This document shows positions 24,291-37,700 of a DNA stretch of 64,000 bases, one piece after another. The number at the start of each line of letters is the position of its first letter. Position 1 is the stretch's first letter. Position numbers and translations under genes: made by a program. Below the pieces are notes generated by a model. The model was not told where the DNA came from. It saw only the letters and a list, made by a program, of their open reading frames with translations, and made no database searches. Source of the stretch: Drosophila miranda (Eukaryota > Arthropoda > Insecta > Diptera > Drosophilidae); assembly GCF_003369915.1 (NCBI RefSeq), contig NC_046677.1:19114913-19178912 (forward strand). Reading direction: 5' to 3'.

Positions 24291-25260
24291 CTACCCTTGG
24301 TTGCCATTGTCAAAGTCCATGTTGTCGATGTCCAGGTCGAAGGATGACGATGACTTGTTCTGTCCTGATGGATACGATTCTGTCTGGCTGGGATACTTTG
24401 ATAGAACTCCGTCTGGCGTGGAGGAAATCGAATACGACTCGCCTTGTGGCAAAGAGTAGGGCACATAAGTCCTCTGTGAAGGAAGATTTATTTTAAAATA
24501 AATCCGCAATTATATACTGATTTACTTACGCGTCTCGAAGCCGAAGCTCAGCGTTTCATTCGAGCGGCCTGCAAAGGCGGAGAAATGGGCCGTGGCGTTG
24601 GACGGGCACAAAGGTCGTCCAGGCCAAAGGCCACAGCTCTCGCGACAGAAATCATGTCCAGAGGGGCGCACGGCGGGGAGTTCGCGATGTCAGCCGGTAA
24701 GTCGAAGACAGTGGAAAGCCGTGAAGGGGGAAGCACCTGGTAAGCTTTGGTGGGTATAATGGTGTCTGCGGGCACGCAAGATGTATTCCTGGCCACCGGA
24801 GGGGGCGATCTGCTAAAATGAAAGGAAGAGCTAAATAAAGTTAATACATTATAATATTTTTATAACTTTACCTCACGGGGTAAGATGAGGGGATCGCGAC
24901 ATAGCAGTTTGTGGACAAAGAGGGTCTCGGCCAATAGAGCTGGAGGGAATACAAAAATAAAAGAACCAAGAAAAAATTGTCAACGGAAAATATGAATATG
25001 GGGGAAGCAAGGAAAACTTACCCGGTCAAAGCCGATGAGGTAAAGCCGATGCAGGAGGGAATACGATGTCGGTTTAAAGAGAGAAAATCGCCAGAGCAGT
25101 GAAGGTTAAAGCCTCACGCCGCTTATCCGGTAATCTATATTGGGAGCTGGACTCATCGCTATTCAATTAACTTTCAACTGGGTTTTCAGGGTCTTCGGCT
25201 CTGGCGTTCAGCCATCATGAGCACGCGGGAAAGACCAGAAATATTATAAATGCATACAAG
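24291..25260 (-). pseudogene. Spliced-looking unit of unknown identity, frame-broken
   Basis: Minus-strand sequence with consensus splice sites: exon-like blocks ending at 25022 (donor GTAAGT), 24939..24872, 24812..24530 (donor GTAAGT) and 24473..24291. The last block is open for 60 codons, acidic/Ser-rich, and ends FDLDIDNMDFDNGNQG then TAG. The other blocks contain plausible coding stretches (for example ALLAETLFVHKLLCRDPLIL) but the frames do not join across the blocks, and a TGA falls inside the third. Codons are GC-richer than in neighbouring genes. It may be a decayed gene or the spliced leader of a non-coding transcript running into the adjacent hairpin. I do not recognise the protein. 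Confidence 0.45.
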
Positions 25261-25430
25261 ACTCCTGCACAATGAGACAGTTTTTTGTATATGCAGTTCG
25301 AACTTGGAACCAACTTCCCCACGTCGTCAAGGCAATCAGTGGTGCCAAGCAATTCAAGTTGACATTTGTATTTAAAATAGTAAAGATGAATGAAAAGATA
25401 GCGAGATCTCTAGAAACTAAATTACATTAA
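25255..25430 (+). mobile_element. C-terminal fragment of a non-LTR retrotransposon RT
   Basis: Plus-strand translation reads RQFFVYAVRTWNQLPHVVKA then SGAKQFKLTF, the usual RTWN-x-LP ... FK ending of CR1/Jockey-type reverse transcriptase polyproteins. A stop follows shortly. No poly(A) tail or duplication is clear. Confidence 0.6.
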
Positions 25431-25754
25431 AAAATGTTAGTATACAATTTTAATTTTAATTTTAATCACTTCTTAATGTTAGTAAATTCCATTCTTAAAT
25501 GTTAAATAAAACTAATTCACTTGTTGTGTCTAGCGCCCTAATTTATAAGTATGTAATATGCTCGTAGCGCAAGGATGGTATAATAAAATATACAAATAAT
25601 TTTAATTCTGAATTATAGATAAACAAACCTTTTTATTTAAACTATTAGCATTATTTGTTTTTAAACAACAAAAAATGCTTTTATTGCCTTATACTATTTC
25701 ATGGCGGGTCTGCTCTTTGTTAGGCCGCATTGAACATATCGATGATACATATAA

Positions 25755-28700
25755 TTATAATTTATTTTTTTTTAAATTGAGATCTTCGTCTTGAGTACCT
25801 GCTGACCTTTTCCTAGTTAAAAGTGGAGTCCTGAAAAAGAAAAGAGGAAATCAATTAAGGGCATAATTCAGTATCTTCATTTACTTATATTTATTTGTGC
25901 TTAAGCGTCTTCAATGTTGAGTGAATTTTTAAAAGCAAAAGTCAACCAAACCCAACATAGTATTTTTTTTTTGTATTTTAAATATTTTATAATATCTTCC
26001 GTTTGGATGACTGCAGTGATCTGGCAGTCTGGAGCAGTGTTTAAGTGTAGGATTGTATTCAGATATTTTGGGCCTGGAGGTCCAACGAGTCAGTCGACTC
26101 GTTATATCGAAAAAGTGTACTTGTACTCATAATAATAATAAGAATACAATTATATTCTTACCCGATAGAGCAGACATCAATTTCAAGATTATCATTGCTA
26201 ACATTTCCTCCCACGTTGTCTTTGAAAGCAGAAAAAGTTTCATGGATTTTTTGCCTTATTTTATTTTGATGATTTAGCGAAGGGGTATCTTTTGGATCTC
26301 CTAAAGTTGACTTCGTTGATTGTTGTATAGTTTTGTTAAACACTCCACTTTTAGAATTTGCGTGTTTATTCAGTGAGACGCTTGACACCAACTTCAAATC
26401 ACTAACCGTATTTTTCTGTACAATATTGGAGCGGTCATAGCGTGTAGTGCTTGAAGCGGCATCAGAAGTACTCGTACCCATTGCGAAAGATTGCTTGGAA
26501 TTACGAATAGTTTGCGGAGGGCTTGCTAGGGGTACATTTTGCATGCCACAATTGGTCTTCAAACCCTTGCGGGTTATGTTTTCTAAAGAAGAATTCTGGT
26601 TAACTACAAGATTTGTAGTGTCTTTATGAGCAGCGGTATAGGGTGGGACTTTTCTTTTTCGTTGATTACTGTTTTTTGAAGAGTTTGACACAGGATCTTT
26701 AATCACCATTGTTACAGATTTTTCTTCATCTGCTGTGATATGTGTAAGATCAACGGTATTTATATTTTTAGCAATAATTGAATCATTCGCAGCACATACG
26801 CTTTGAGTATATCGAGGATCGAATACATTTAAACGTTCCTTTCTTGAAATTTCATTATCTCCAACGTCTGTAAACTTTGCTTTATTAGTTGAAGCATTAT
26901 AGCTCTGATTCGAAAAGTTTATGAGACTAGAGAAAGGACTTTCAAGAAAATGTTTGTATTGTTCAAACGTCGACAGTACCTTGTTTGTATTTAGATTCGA
27001 TTGATCAATACTTTTAGAATGTCTCTGAAATATATCATTTGGAGCTATTGAACTGGAACTAATCGGCACGCTGGGTACACTCGAAGAAAGAAAATTATGA
27101 TTTGATTGGTTGATTGGATTATAAGGTGAGACATAGTTATTATCATTTAAGCAAGAATTAATGTCTGGATATCGTAGCGAATACTTTTGGTAGTAGTTTA
27201 ATCTGTCCAAGTAATTTTGATTTATGTTGTAATTAAGTTGTGGCATAAATGTTGTTGGCTGAATACTGTAGTTTAATAAATTTTGCATCTGAAAAAAAAA
27301 GAAAATTATTTTTGTTATATATGTGTGTACATAATTTAATTTACACATTTGACATAAGTTTCAGTTTAACAAAATATTGCATAAAACATGATACTGCAAA
27401 ATTAACTATTTTGGGTTGGTATATTCCCTATATTTTACATAAGTTGGTGTATTTGTGGTAATTTGTGGTAATATACGAGGGTGCCACAGAAAGTTACGAC
27501 ACTATGCGGAGCCTCAGACAGAAAATTAACGAACGAACGGCACTTGCTGCCGCAAGGGCAAGCGGACTGTGTCCAAATAAAAGTAAGAGAACGAAAAAGA
27601 GGGATAGAAGGAGAGCACTAGAGCAGCTCTGGCTGCAACTAAGCCGAGATCGGGCTGGGACACCCGAAAACTTTCTTCCTGATATTAAATAGCAAGGCTC
27701 AAAGACTTTGACAGCCTTAAAAACGTTTATATCAAGGGAAACTACGAGGCCCCTAACGAAGCCATATGGTGGCTAGTTCCTAGTGATTTAGTTCTATCTC
27801 AGTAGCAAGGGCATCAGTATTTTCACATTTTTATTGGGCTTATGATAATTTCTACTTACATCCAGACTTGGAATTGGAGCTAAGTACGAGGACAGCCTTG
27901 AACTCGGAATACTGCTTTGACCTCTGAAAAAAAAAAATTGATTATGCTTTTATGTTGCTTTTATAAGACCGCTAAAAATAACTGCTTACGTTTCAGCATG
28001 TAATCCTTCCTTTTGTTCTGAGGGAGAGAGATTGCAAATAATAAATACATATAATATCATAAAGGTTAAGAGACTCTATTTAATGTTTTACCTATATTGA
28101 CTTCTAATTCTTTTTCGTAAGTTTCCCAAGCATCCGCTTTCTCTTGTTCACTCAATTCTTGCTCGACTTTATTTTCTAAGAGACTGTCATGCTCATGGTA
28201 TTTATAAACAAGCTCCGATTGTCTTAATAAGTGTGCCAGTATAGTGTCCTTAGGAAGCACAGGCATACTTCTTTCACTTTTTTTTGGTTTCGTCAACCTA
28301 TAAAGTAAAATATTAGCAAGTCAATAATTTATTATTCCAAAATAATTTTCTTAGAGGGTAGCATCTCGGCTCAAAATGTACTTTACATTTGATTTTATTG
28401 AAGTATAGCGTAAGATAGTGCGGGAAGCATAAGAAAGCTCTCTCTCGCTCTTGGCAAATTCACCCCACTTCGCTACAGTATATAAGTTAGGCTTAAGATT
28501 TAATTAAATAAAGAGGAAAAGGTCCTTCCAAATCATTGAAATCGAAAGCAGGTACTTTTCATTTTTCGTCGCTTGAAATTTAAAAATATGGCAGCCACCA
28601 AGTATAGGTTTTTTATATTTGGAAAAACTATTTCAAAACTTCATGGCGCCCCCGGATGGACTCGTAAATTAAATCTATATACAGTTGAGTGGCGTAGTGA

Positions 28701-31700
28701 CACGACTGAAAGGTGCGATACATATCTGCAAGCATATATATTCTTATATAGATATATATTTTAATACCTGCCAGCAAATTTACCGCATCTCGTGTGTGTG
28801 AAAGAACGCAAGCAAATGAAGCTGCAAAATCACCGCGTCGGTCGCGCAAATACCCTGTCAGCAGTTCTACCGCCGAGGGATATCGACTCCAGAGGAAAAT
28901 TTTCGTTCTCGGGCGATGAAAAGATTCAAGAACACACCATCGATATCACGGATTCGGCAAGGACGAACTACTTCACCTTTGTCAATAAGGTTAGGGATGT
29001 CATAAACGATAAAATGAAAGTGGTGACGAAGCGGTTAATTCTACAAATAGTCGTGATGCTTTCACATACATAAGGATCGATGGAGGATAACCATGGAGAA
29101 ATTCGGTGCCCACTAGTCAGTTCCAAAACAAGAGAGGCTCCAAAGAATGATATCAATGAAACCAATTTCGATTCCCAGGATGGAACTTATGGCAATGTGG
29201 TATTGATGATAGTTAAATAGAATAACTTAACTATAAAGAACAATGAGGTAGATAAGAAATAACTGATCTACAATGTATGTACATTATTATTTTATTGATT
29301 CTGGCAATAATAACACAAATTTAGGCGTTACCGAAGCCGAACTAACTAACATGGCTATATCGACTCTACTATTAAAGCTGATAAAGAATATATATACTAT
29401 GTACTTTATGGGGTCGCAAACGCTTTCTGTTTCGCTGTTACGTACTTATGTGTACTGCTTGTGCTCAAAAGAGGATGTCAATTCAATACCGAGTATTCAG
29501 ACAAATTTAGTTTAGCTTCATAAATAAATCATTACTTACGTATAAAGTTCTGCTAATTCCTCCATGTTATAATGCCTATCTATTTGTTGTTCATCTACTA
29601 CTCGAAAACTCATAGCTTGTTTTGTAACAGATCGAGAGTAAACTTTTTCTTCCATAGTGCCCTGTAAGTATAAAAAACGTAAAAATTAAAATAGCTGTAT
29701 AGTTTCATGGCTCATTTTACAATACCATTGCAATTAGACGATATATATAGCAATTTTTTTTTTGCCCCAGACGAAATACTCGAAATATATTTTGTTGATC
29801 ATTGGAGGGATTCCACGAGGTATCTAAAATTATAACTCTATTCGCTCCAATTAGATTTATTCCTTGGCCTCCAGCCCTGGCAGATATTAGAAAAACGCGT
29901 GCACGTTTGTTGACTTCACTGTTGAATCGTTTGATCATTTCATGTCGTATGTTTTTAGGTGTTCTGCCATCCAGTCTGTAATAGTCCTGGCCACTGATCC
30001 ATTTTCCTGAGGGTTTATGACTTGATGGTACATCTGTAATAAAAGAAGTTTGTAAAAGTCTGCAAACTATCGGAGTAATATTTCGTAAAAAGTATGTTTT
30101 GCACTAGTTTCAGTCTTATGCAATGCTGTAAGGCGTGTAAGCTAAGTCGTCTTATGAAATGTAGTGACAGTGAAGTTTACGTAATAGAAACATCTTTTCG
30201 CTGCAGTCCGAAAAACTTGAACAAAAACTATGAGCTATTAACTTCTAGCTTAAGCTAAAAATATTCTTAGGCCCATTGAAAGCTTTCAAAATTGCAAAGA
30301 TGTTAAAACTAAGTGCAGCCTACTCAAGATATATGGTAAAACGCAAGACTACCTCTGACACCTCTGACTACCTCTATATTAAAAAATATTGAAACCCCAA
30401 GTCTATCAGAAAAATTCAGATTGATGTCAATTAATTAATTATTATTAGTCGTAATATATGAATTTAAGCGTATTCTGAGCTTACGGGCGAGGTAAAACAG
30501 TTCGGGATCAGACTCCGTAATCCGTTTGAAAAAGTATTCCACCACATTGAGTACTGCCACAAAAGCGGAAAAGATTAAACTGGAACGAAAGAAAAAGTAG
30601 AAAATTAATAATGATTGAAACACAAAGTTAATATTGTTTAATATGTCATGAGTGCCAAAATTGTTCAGATGTTTGCAACAGACAAAACGGCGTATGGATA
30701 GGTGAGGAGCATCAGCCAAAGTCGCAGAGCTGTATGTAACCTAATAGTTAAACTTGCGACTTAAGTGACTTAAGTGTTTGCACAGCAATAACTTTTCAGT
30801 TTACTACTGTTTTAAGTGCTTTTCCATTCACAAGGACAGTGTGCGTGGAGTTCAACTTTAGCGACCACCAGGCGGATCGACGTTGAGCTTTAGAAAGCCG
30901 AAAACAAAGGAGCCAAAATGGAGGGATAGGCTCTTGGAAGTCACCACCTTCTCAGAGTCGTTCAGGAAATGCACGTGAAATCTAGCTGGCAGGTCAGAGG
31001 AACCTTGGAACCTCATGTTCAGCGTGCTTAGACTGCAGTTTCCCCCAGGGTGCTAGCGTTGTTAGAAAGCAGCGAGCATGCAAAGAGTCCTCTCTCGCAT
31101 ACTGCCAAATGTATAGATTTATATAAACTATATGTATAGTTTTTTAAGACAAATTTAGATGGTGTTTTGCCTAAGTAGAGTCTTGGCTGTCTGTTTTATA
31201 GGTATATGTGTAGCTGTGCAACTGCTCACCATTTTTCGCCCTTCTCTTCGCACATTCGAAGAATGGAAAACATTATCCGGAGTTTATTACTAGGAATTAC
31301 AGATTCCAGATCTGATTTTGTCAGATACCTGCGCCACCAGTCATTAGTTACAGACATAACACCAGTTTGACTGTCATAGATGTCATCTGGTTGATCTTCT
31401 TCGGAGTTCGGACAAGGGATTTTTTTCATTTCTTTTTTGCTTCTTTGCTAAAAACAATAGTTATACGTTATAAGATGGTTTTAAGAGCAGTAACCAATAA
31501 GTTGTTTACGTACGATAGTAGCATTTTTCCATGCGTCCTCTAATACCTTAGGATGTGTCCATATCTAAGGAAGAAAATTATTAGCGTGTATCATCTCAAA
31601 CATATTAAACTTACCTTTCTTAAAACAGTATAATCTGTTATAAGGCTTTTGCCTCGACAGTCGCCGCGGTTTCCTATTGCTTCCAATATATGTTCATAAA

Positions 31701-34700
31701 GTATATTCTATAAAGAAATTCGTTGTAAACCTTTCTTTATTGTGATAATAAATACAGAAGTAATGCACGTTATTTTTGTATACTTTTTTAAATTAGAAAT
31801 ATTTTTAAAATATTTTCAGAACCAAAAATACTACAAATAAACGAAGTACTGCTTCTTGCAAGAGAATTCGAGAATTTTCAGAATTATTCGGTATTTTTTA
31901 CTTGGCCTTCCTGAATAATCTTGCATTTAGAATCATGAAACCATTAGAATTGGTTGAATATCATAGAGACATAACAAAATAATAATAAGCTAATTGTATA
32001 GATATTGTTCGACAATCAAAAAGGAATAAATAATTACGTACCTGAACCGACGTCATCGGAATAAATAAAACATACTCGAATTTTTGTGGCAAAAACGTTT
32101 TAAGCAACTCTGCCTCCTTCCTCTGTAAATAAAAGAAAAAAAGTACTATATTTAACCATATTTATAGAAAATTTATAAGTTAGCTGCCACTTAACCCATG
32201 TTAATTTCTTGTGAGGGAGGCGTTCCTAAAGCACATTAAGAACTCATAAAATATACTCAGCAGCAATAATGGTCTATTTCTATGCAAACTGGTCACTCAG
32301 TTTTCAATATATCTTTCATAGACAGACAGATCATACTTCGGAGCCGGCAAAATCAAATGTACCAATATACCATAGAGCTCCATAAAAAAAATCGGTTAAA
32401 CAATCAATAATTCCCTTCCTGTTTTGTGACGAGGTGTTGGAATAACTATTACAGACATCTATACTCTTTGAGTACCCGGTATAAACTTCGAGTGTGTAAT
32501 GAACATATTAAAGATGCGTTATAAATACTCCTCGACCTCACTGTAGCACAACATTAACAATGTCATGACCATCAATGCTGAATAAAATAAAAAATGTAGT
32601 TACCTGAACAAATTTTGATAGTTTCTTGTGTAACACGTAGGATCGCTGCTTCATTATTGTAATATCCTTTTTACTGGAATCTTTGTGTTGTCCGTTCTTT
32701 ATTGGATTTGCATATAAATTTGCAAACTCCCTTTCAGTTCCAAGGTACAATGGTTTTATAAAGTTTACCATGCTATAATCTATAAATATATTATTATTAT
32801 AATTATTATTGTTGTATATTCGTGGGCATCCCTAAAGAATTACTTGGTCAAATGGTTCATTAAGCAAGGTCTAACGGTTCGATCATAAGATTATTTTTAT
32901 TTGGCTTAAAATAGTTGATTTTTTACCAACTTAAAGCTTTAATCTCTTATAAAAATTTGTATTTTTATAGGGGTGGAAGGGGGCCGGGCTAATTTGTAAA
33001 GTACACTTGTAAAAGTGTGATATCACAGGAGTCTGGATGCCCGATGCACCAATTTGGAATTCAAGTAATAAAACATCTGAGATATGAAATGAATTTGAAA
33101 GACTATAGTAATGCTGCACGGTTTTTTTACATTTCGGCAAAGCTTTCGACCGCGTTCTGCTGGATGGCTTTATTCGAAAAATCTAAATATTACTTCCAAA
33201 GAACATCCATAAAATATTGGATCCTGGATCTGGTGAAAAGACCTCCCCGCCCAGCAATAATAGTTAGGGCAGTACTCTAAATAATTAATTAAATAAACAT
33301 ATTATATCCAGATTTTCCTATTTATAGCTAGTCTCCAAAAGAGAAGATTTAATAAATAAAATACAGTAAAATAAAAAAGATGTACATGTATGTCAGTGAA
33401 ACTCAGAGAATGCCGATCAGGGATCAATATCTCACACTTTAATTCCACGAAAAACTTACATTCTTTAAGATTATTTTGTATAGGTGTTCCGGTTAATATT
33501 ATTCGTCTTGGCGTTTTAATTTTTGATACAGCAAGACTTATGGCAGATTTGCTGTTTTTAATAATATGTCCTTCATCACAAACGACTAAATCGGCACCTG
33601 TTAAGATACAAATAATGAGCATTTTGGAATCAATGTTTTATAAATAAATAATTACCCGGCTCTAAAAGGTATTTTTGAACTTTTTCTCGAACATTTTCTA
33701 ATTTTGAGGAAGTCACGTTCCCTCGATATTTATACGAGTGATAAAAGACAAGAGAACGGAATGCCTCGTAGCCCACTAATAAGCAGCCCGCTTTGTTAGT
33801 CGACGATAATGACCATTCTTCCAATACCCGTAGCTTTTCTGCAATATCCCTAAAGTTATAAGTATAAATAATGCATTAAAAAGGGAAAAGATGCAAGGAC
33901 CTGGGAAGCACTTTATAAAGTATACATAAAGGAGAAAGTTTTAAGATAATTGGAATTTCAAAAAGTTGTGTACAGTTTTTAGAAGTTTAGAAAGTTTATG
34001 TAACTTAAATTCGGCACATATTTATCGTTTGTCCTCTGTTCTTGCCAGAAAAACGAAACGGGTTAGGTATCGGTATCCGGTGTGGAGTTCTATCATTTTT
34101 CGATTATCGGTGACCTTTTTTAATATCGGATAGGTAACAGTTACAGGTTTCTGATTTGGTTTTTTGTATTCATTTATTTAAAGACTCAATTCAATAACAC
34201 CGTTAAAAACCTGTACATTTTTGTTTTCGGACACACACTAGTCCAAAAACCGGCAATAGCAACTGGAATTTGGTTGAAATATATAAAACGGAATGTAGCC
34301 CTTGATTAAAGTGTGGATCTTCTTAGATCCCTAAGGAAAATCAATGAAATATATGAAAACATTAGTCACAAAATTATTTTTAGAATTTAAATGTGCCACA
34401 GCTCAGGTTTTTATACCCGATACTCAAAATGAGTATCTTTCATCTCTTATAAAACTTTTATAATAAACATAATTAAAAAATCAAATTTACTTTTAGTTTT
34501 CTAACCTACAATAGACTATAAAAATGTTTATCATAAGCATTTTTCATTTCAAATATATATTTTATGATCGATTAAACCTTAAAATCATAAATAAGGGCTG
34601 GCCAAAATAATAAGTACAGAAATTCACCAAAGCGAAAAACTAAAAGAGTTTCAAATTTTTTACACTTTTTTCTTATAATTTATAATCTTTTAATAGTACA

Positions 34701-37700
34701 CACTTATTTTGGATGATTTCGGCCATTCTTCTTGGCATACTAGCAATAAGTTTGCGGCAAGTCTTCACTGGAATCTAATACCACGTTTTTTGCACAAATT
34801 CTCCACAATTCTTTTTCTTTTCGAAAAGAATTTTTACCAATTCGACGTTTTAAGTCACTCCAAAGGTTTTAAAATGGGTTTAAGTCAGGAAACTGACTTA
34901 GCCAAGCCATAACGTTTACATTTTTTCCCGTAAACCAAGCCTTCACCACCTTTGAGGTGTGCTTTGGGTAATTTTCCGGTAGAAAGACCCATCTTAAGGG
35001 CATGTTTTCCTCAGCTTAAGGTTGTATAATGACTGTCAATATGTTTTTATACCCGAATTGGATCACATGATCAGTTATGCGATGTACCGGCTCAACGCCA
35101 TGCCAAGAAAAATGCCTCAGATACATATACATCGGTCTCCGTTCTTAACCATTTTCTTTGTGTACCGGAAGTCGAATTCTTTGCCTTTGGGTCGTTGTAT
35201 ACATCTTCTGGAGTCATTATCAAAAAGATTTATTTTTGTTTCATCTCTCAATAATATATTATTCCACTTCTAAGACCCATCTGACCCAGACCATGCCAAA
35301 TGATTTTCAACGACTTTTTGCATCATCTTCAAAACTTTTACTCGGAGTAAGGGAACTTTTCGGACTAAACGTCCTGTTAGGTCTATATATTGAAGTCTCC
35401 GACGAACCATCAGACCTGATTTTTCTTTGCCAATTTGAGCGGATATGGCCTTGGAAGACATGAACTGATCCTTTTTTGCAAGACTGATGATGCGGGTGTC
35501 CGTTGTTTGTAAAGATTTCTTCTTCCATCCTCGATTTTCAATAACCACTTTAGATATTAAAGCATTCTGAACAAAAAATTCAGAAAACTCTCATGTACTT
35601 AAATATGAAAGAACTCAATAAAAACCAACAATCCTTTGACCAAATCCTTATCTAATCCTTCAAAATTTATAAATAACACCAGTGTACTTATTATTTTGGC
35701 CAGACCAAAAATGCTCATTCAGCAAAAATGTATGCATAGAATTTTATTAAGATGGTTCCCCACTTTAATTTTTGATTTAAATAATTGGCAAGACTGTAAC
35801 CTTTCCGAATATAAACAATTGGAATCAATACATTTACAAACATTCGAGCTATTCCATAACAAACTAGCACGACACCGATGTACTTATTTTTTTGGCCAGT
35901 AGTGTATATGCTTGATCAGCATCAATAGCCGAGTCGATTGAGCCCTGTCTGTCTGTCCGTCCGTCCGTCCGTCCGTCTGTCCGTCTGTCCGTCCCCTTCA
36001 GCGCCTAGTGCTCAAAGACTATAAGAGCTAGAGCAACGATGTTTTGGATCCAGACTTCTGTGATATGTCACTGCTACAAAAATATTTCAAAACTTCGCCC
36101 CGCCCACTTCCGCCCCCACAAAGGACGAAAATCTGTGGCATCCACAATTTTAAAGATATGAGAAAACCAAAAACGTAGAATTGTAGAGAATGACCATATC
36201 TTTAAGACTGCGGAATCTGAATTGGATCGTATTATTATTATAGCCAGCATCAAGAAAACAATTTAATTTTGTCTCGCCCTGTCTCTCTCTAACACACACG
36301 TAGCATAGGCGGCTTTGCTTAGAGTAAAACATTAGCGCCTAGATCTCAGAGACTACAAAAGCTAGAGCAACCAAATTTGGTATCCACACTCCTAATATAT
36401 CGGACCGAGACGAGTTTGTTTCAAAATTTCGCCACACCCCCTTCCGCCCCCGCAAAGGACGAAAATCTGGGGATATTCAAAAATCTCAGAGACTATTAAG
36501 GCTAGAGTAACCAAATTTGGTATTTGCACTCCTGTTAGATCTTACTATAAAACGTGTATCTCAAAATTTCGCCCCACCCCCTTCCGCCCACACAAAGGAC
36601 GAAAATCTGTTGCATCCACAATATTGCATATTTGAGAGAACGAAAAACGCAGAATTATAGATAATGACCATATCTATCAGATTGCTGAATCTGGATCAGA
36701 TCAGATCATTTTTATAGCCAATAGGAACAAATCAATTTGCAGTGGCTACGCAGCGCCCGACGTCACGCTCAGACTGATTTTCTGTCTCTCTCGCACGCAC
36801 TCTTTGTCGTGTCGTTTAATATTAGCGGCGTCTGCCGGAAGAGAGCCATACTGACTTAGTATCGGGTATAACTGTAGAGTTGCGGTGTCCGCAGCAACTC
36901 ACAACGTTCCCCCTCGTTTTTTTTTGCTTCCTCGAATATAAGGCTATAATATTTTGGTTAACTTATGTATTTTTGTCTGATACTGTATTAATTTGATTAT
37001 TATTAATATTCCGTTCCAATATAAAACCCTGCACAATCCTGTATAATTACACAAACTAAAAATGTTATAAGTAAGAATAAATTAAAGTAAATAATAATGC
37101 CTCGGAGTACATATACATACATAATTATACAAAAAATCAAACTCACGATGAATCAGGGAAAATGAAAACCTTTAAATGACTTTTTATATTCAAAGGACTC
37201 AGCCAATAATGAAATTCGTCAGCCCAATTCATGACCGTGCTTTTTGGACATAGTACCAAGACCTTCACTGTGTTTAGTTCCTTGTAAGATATGACGGTGT
37301 GAAGCAAAGCGATGAGCTAAAAAAATATTGGTTTATTGTATATTTATACAATTGCTCAAATTTGGAATATTCGTTTTACCTGTAGAGTTTTTCCCAGGCC
37401 CATGCAGTGAGCTAAAATGCATCCTGATCCAGCATTCTTTTTGGCTTGATCCACTCCGCCATAACAAGAATCGTACATAAATTTAATACCATCAATTTGG
37501 TGCGGCTTTAATTGTTTAACTATATCACAATGCACTTTAATAAACTTATTAGTGCTTTCGATGTAATCAAGTATTAGCTCTGACTTATTTATATTTTCAG
37601 AATTCTTTTTAATTGCTTTGCTAAGCTCCAAATGTTTCTTTTCAAGGCGTCGTATACGTTCACTTTCGGTTTTTTGTGCAGCTTTAGTTTCATTGGCAAG

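Noticed and set aside
28792..29073. Plus-strand 93-codon frame in an XNP intron
   Set aside because: No recognisable domain, wrong strand for the host gene, and flanked by repeat-like sequence.
30586..30719. N-terminal extension of a 94-codon minus-strand frame
   Set aside because: Only 30485-30579 is a real XNP exon; the extension runs upstream through the acceptor into intron.
35945..35995. GTCC/GTCT repeats as a CRISPR-like or functional array
   Set aside because: This is the well-known GTCY microsatellite that follows the DINE-1 core.
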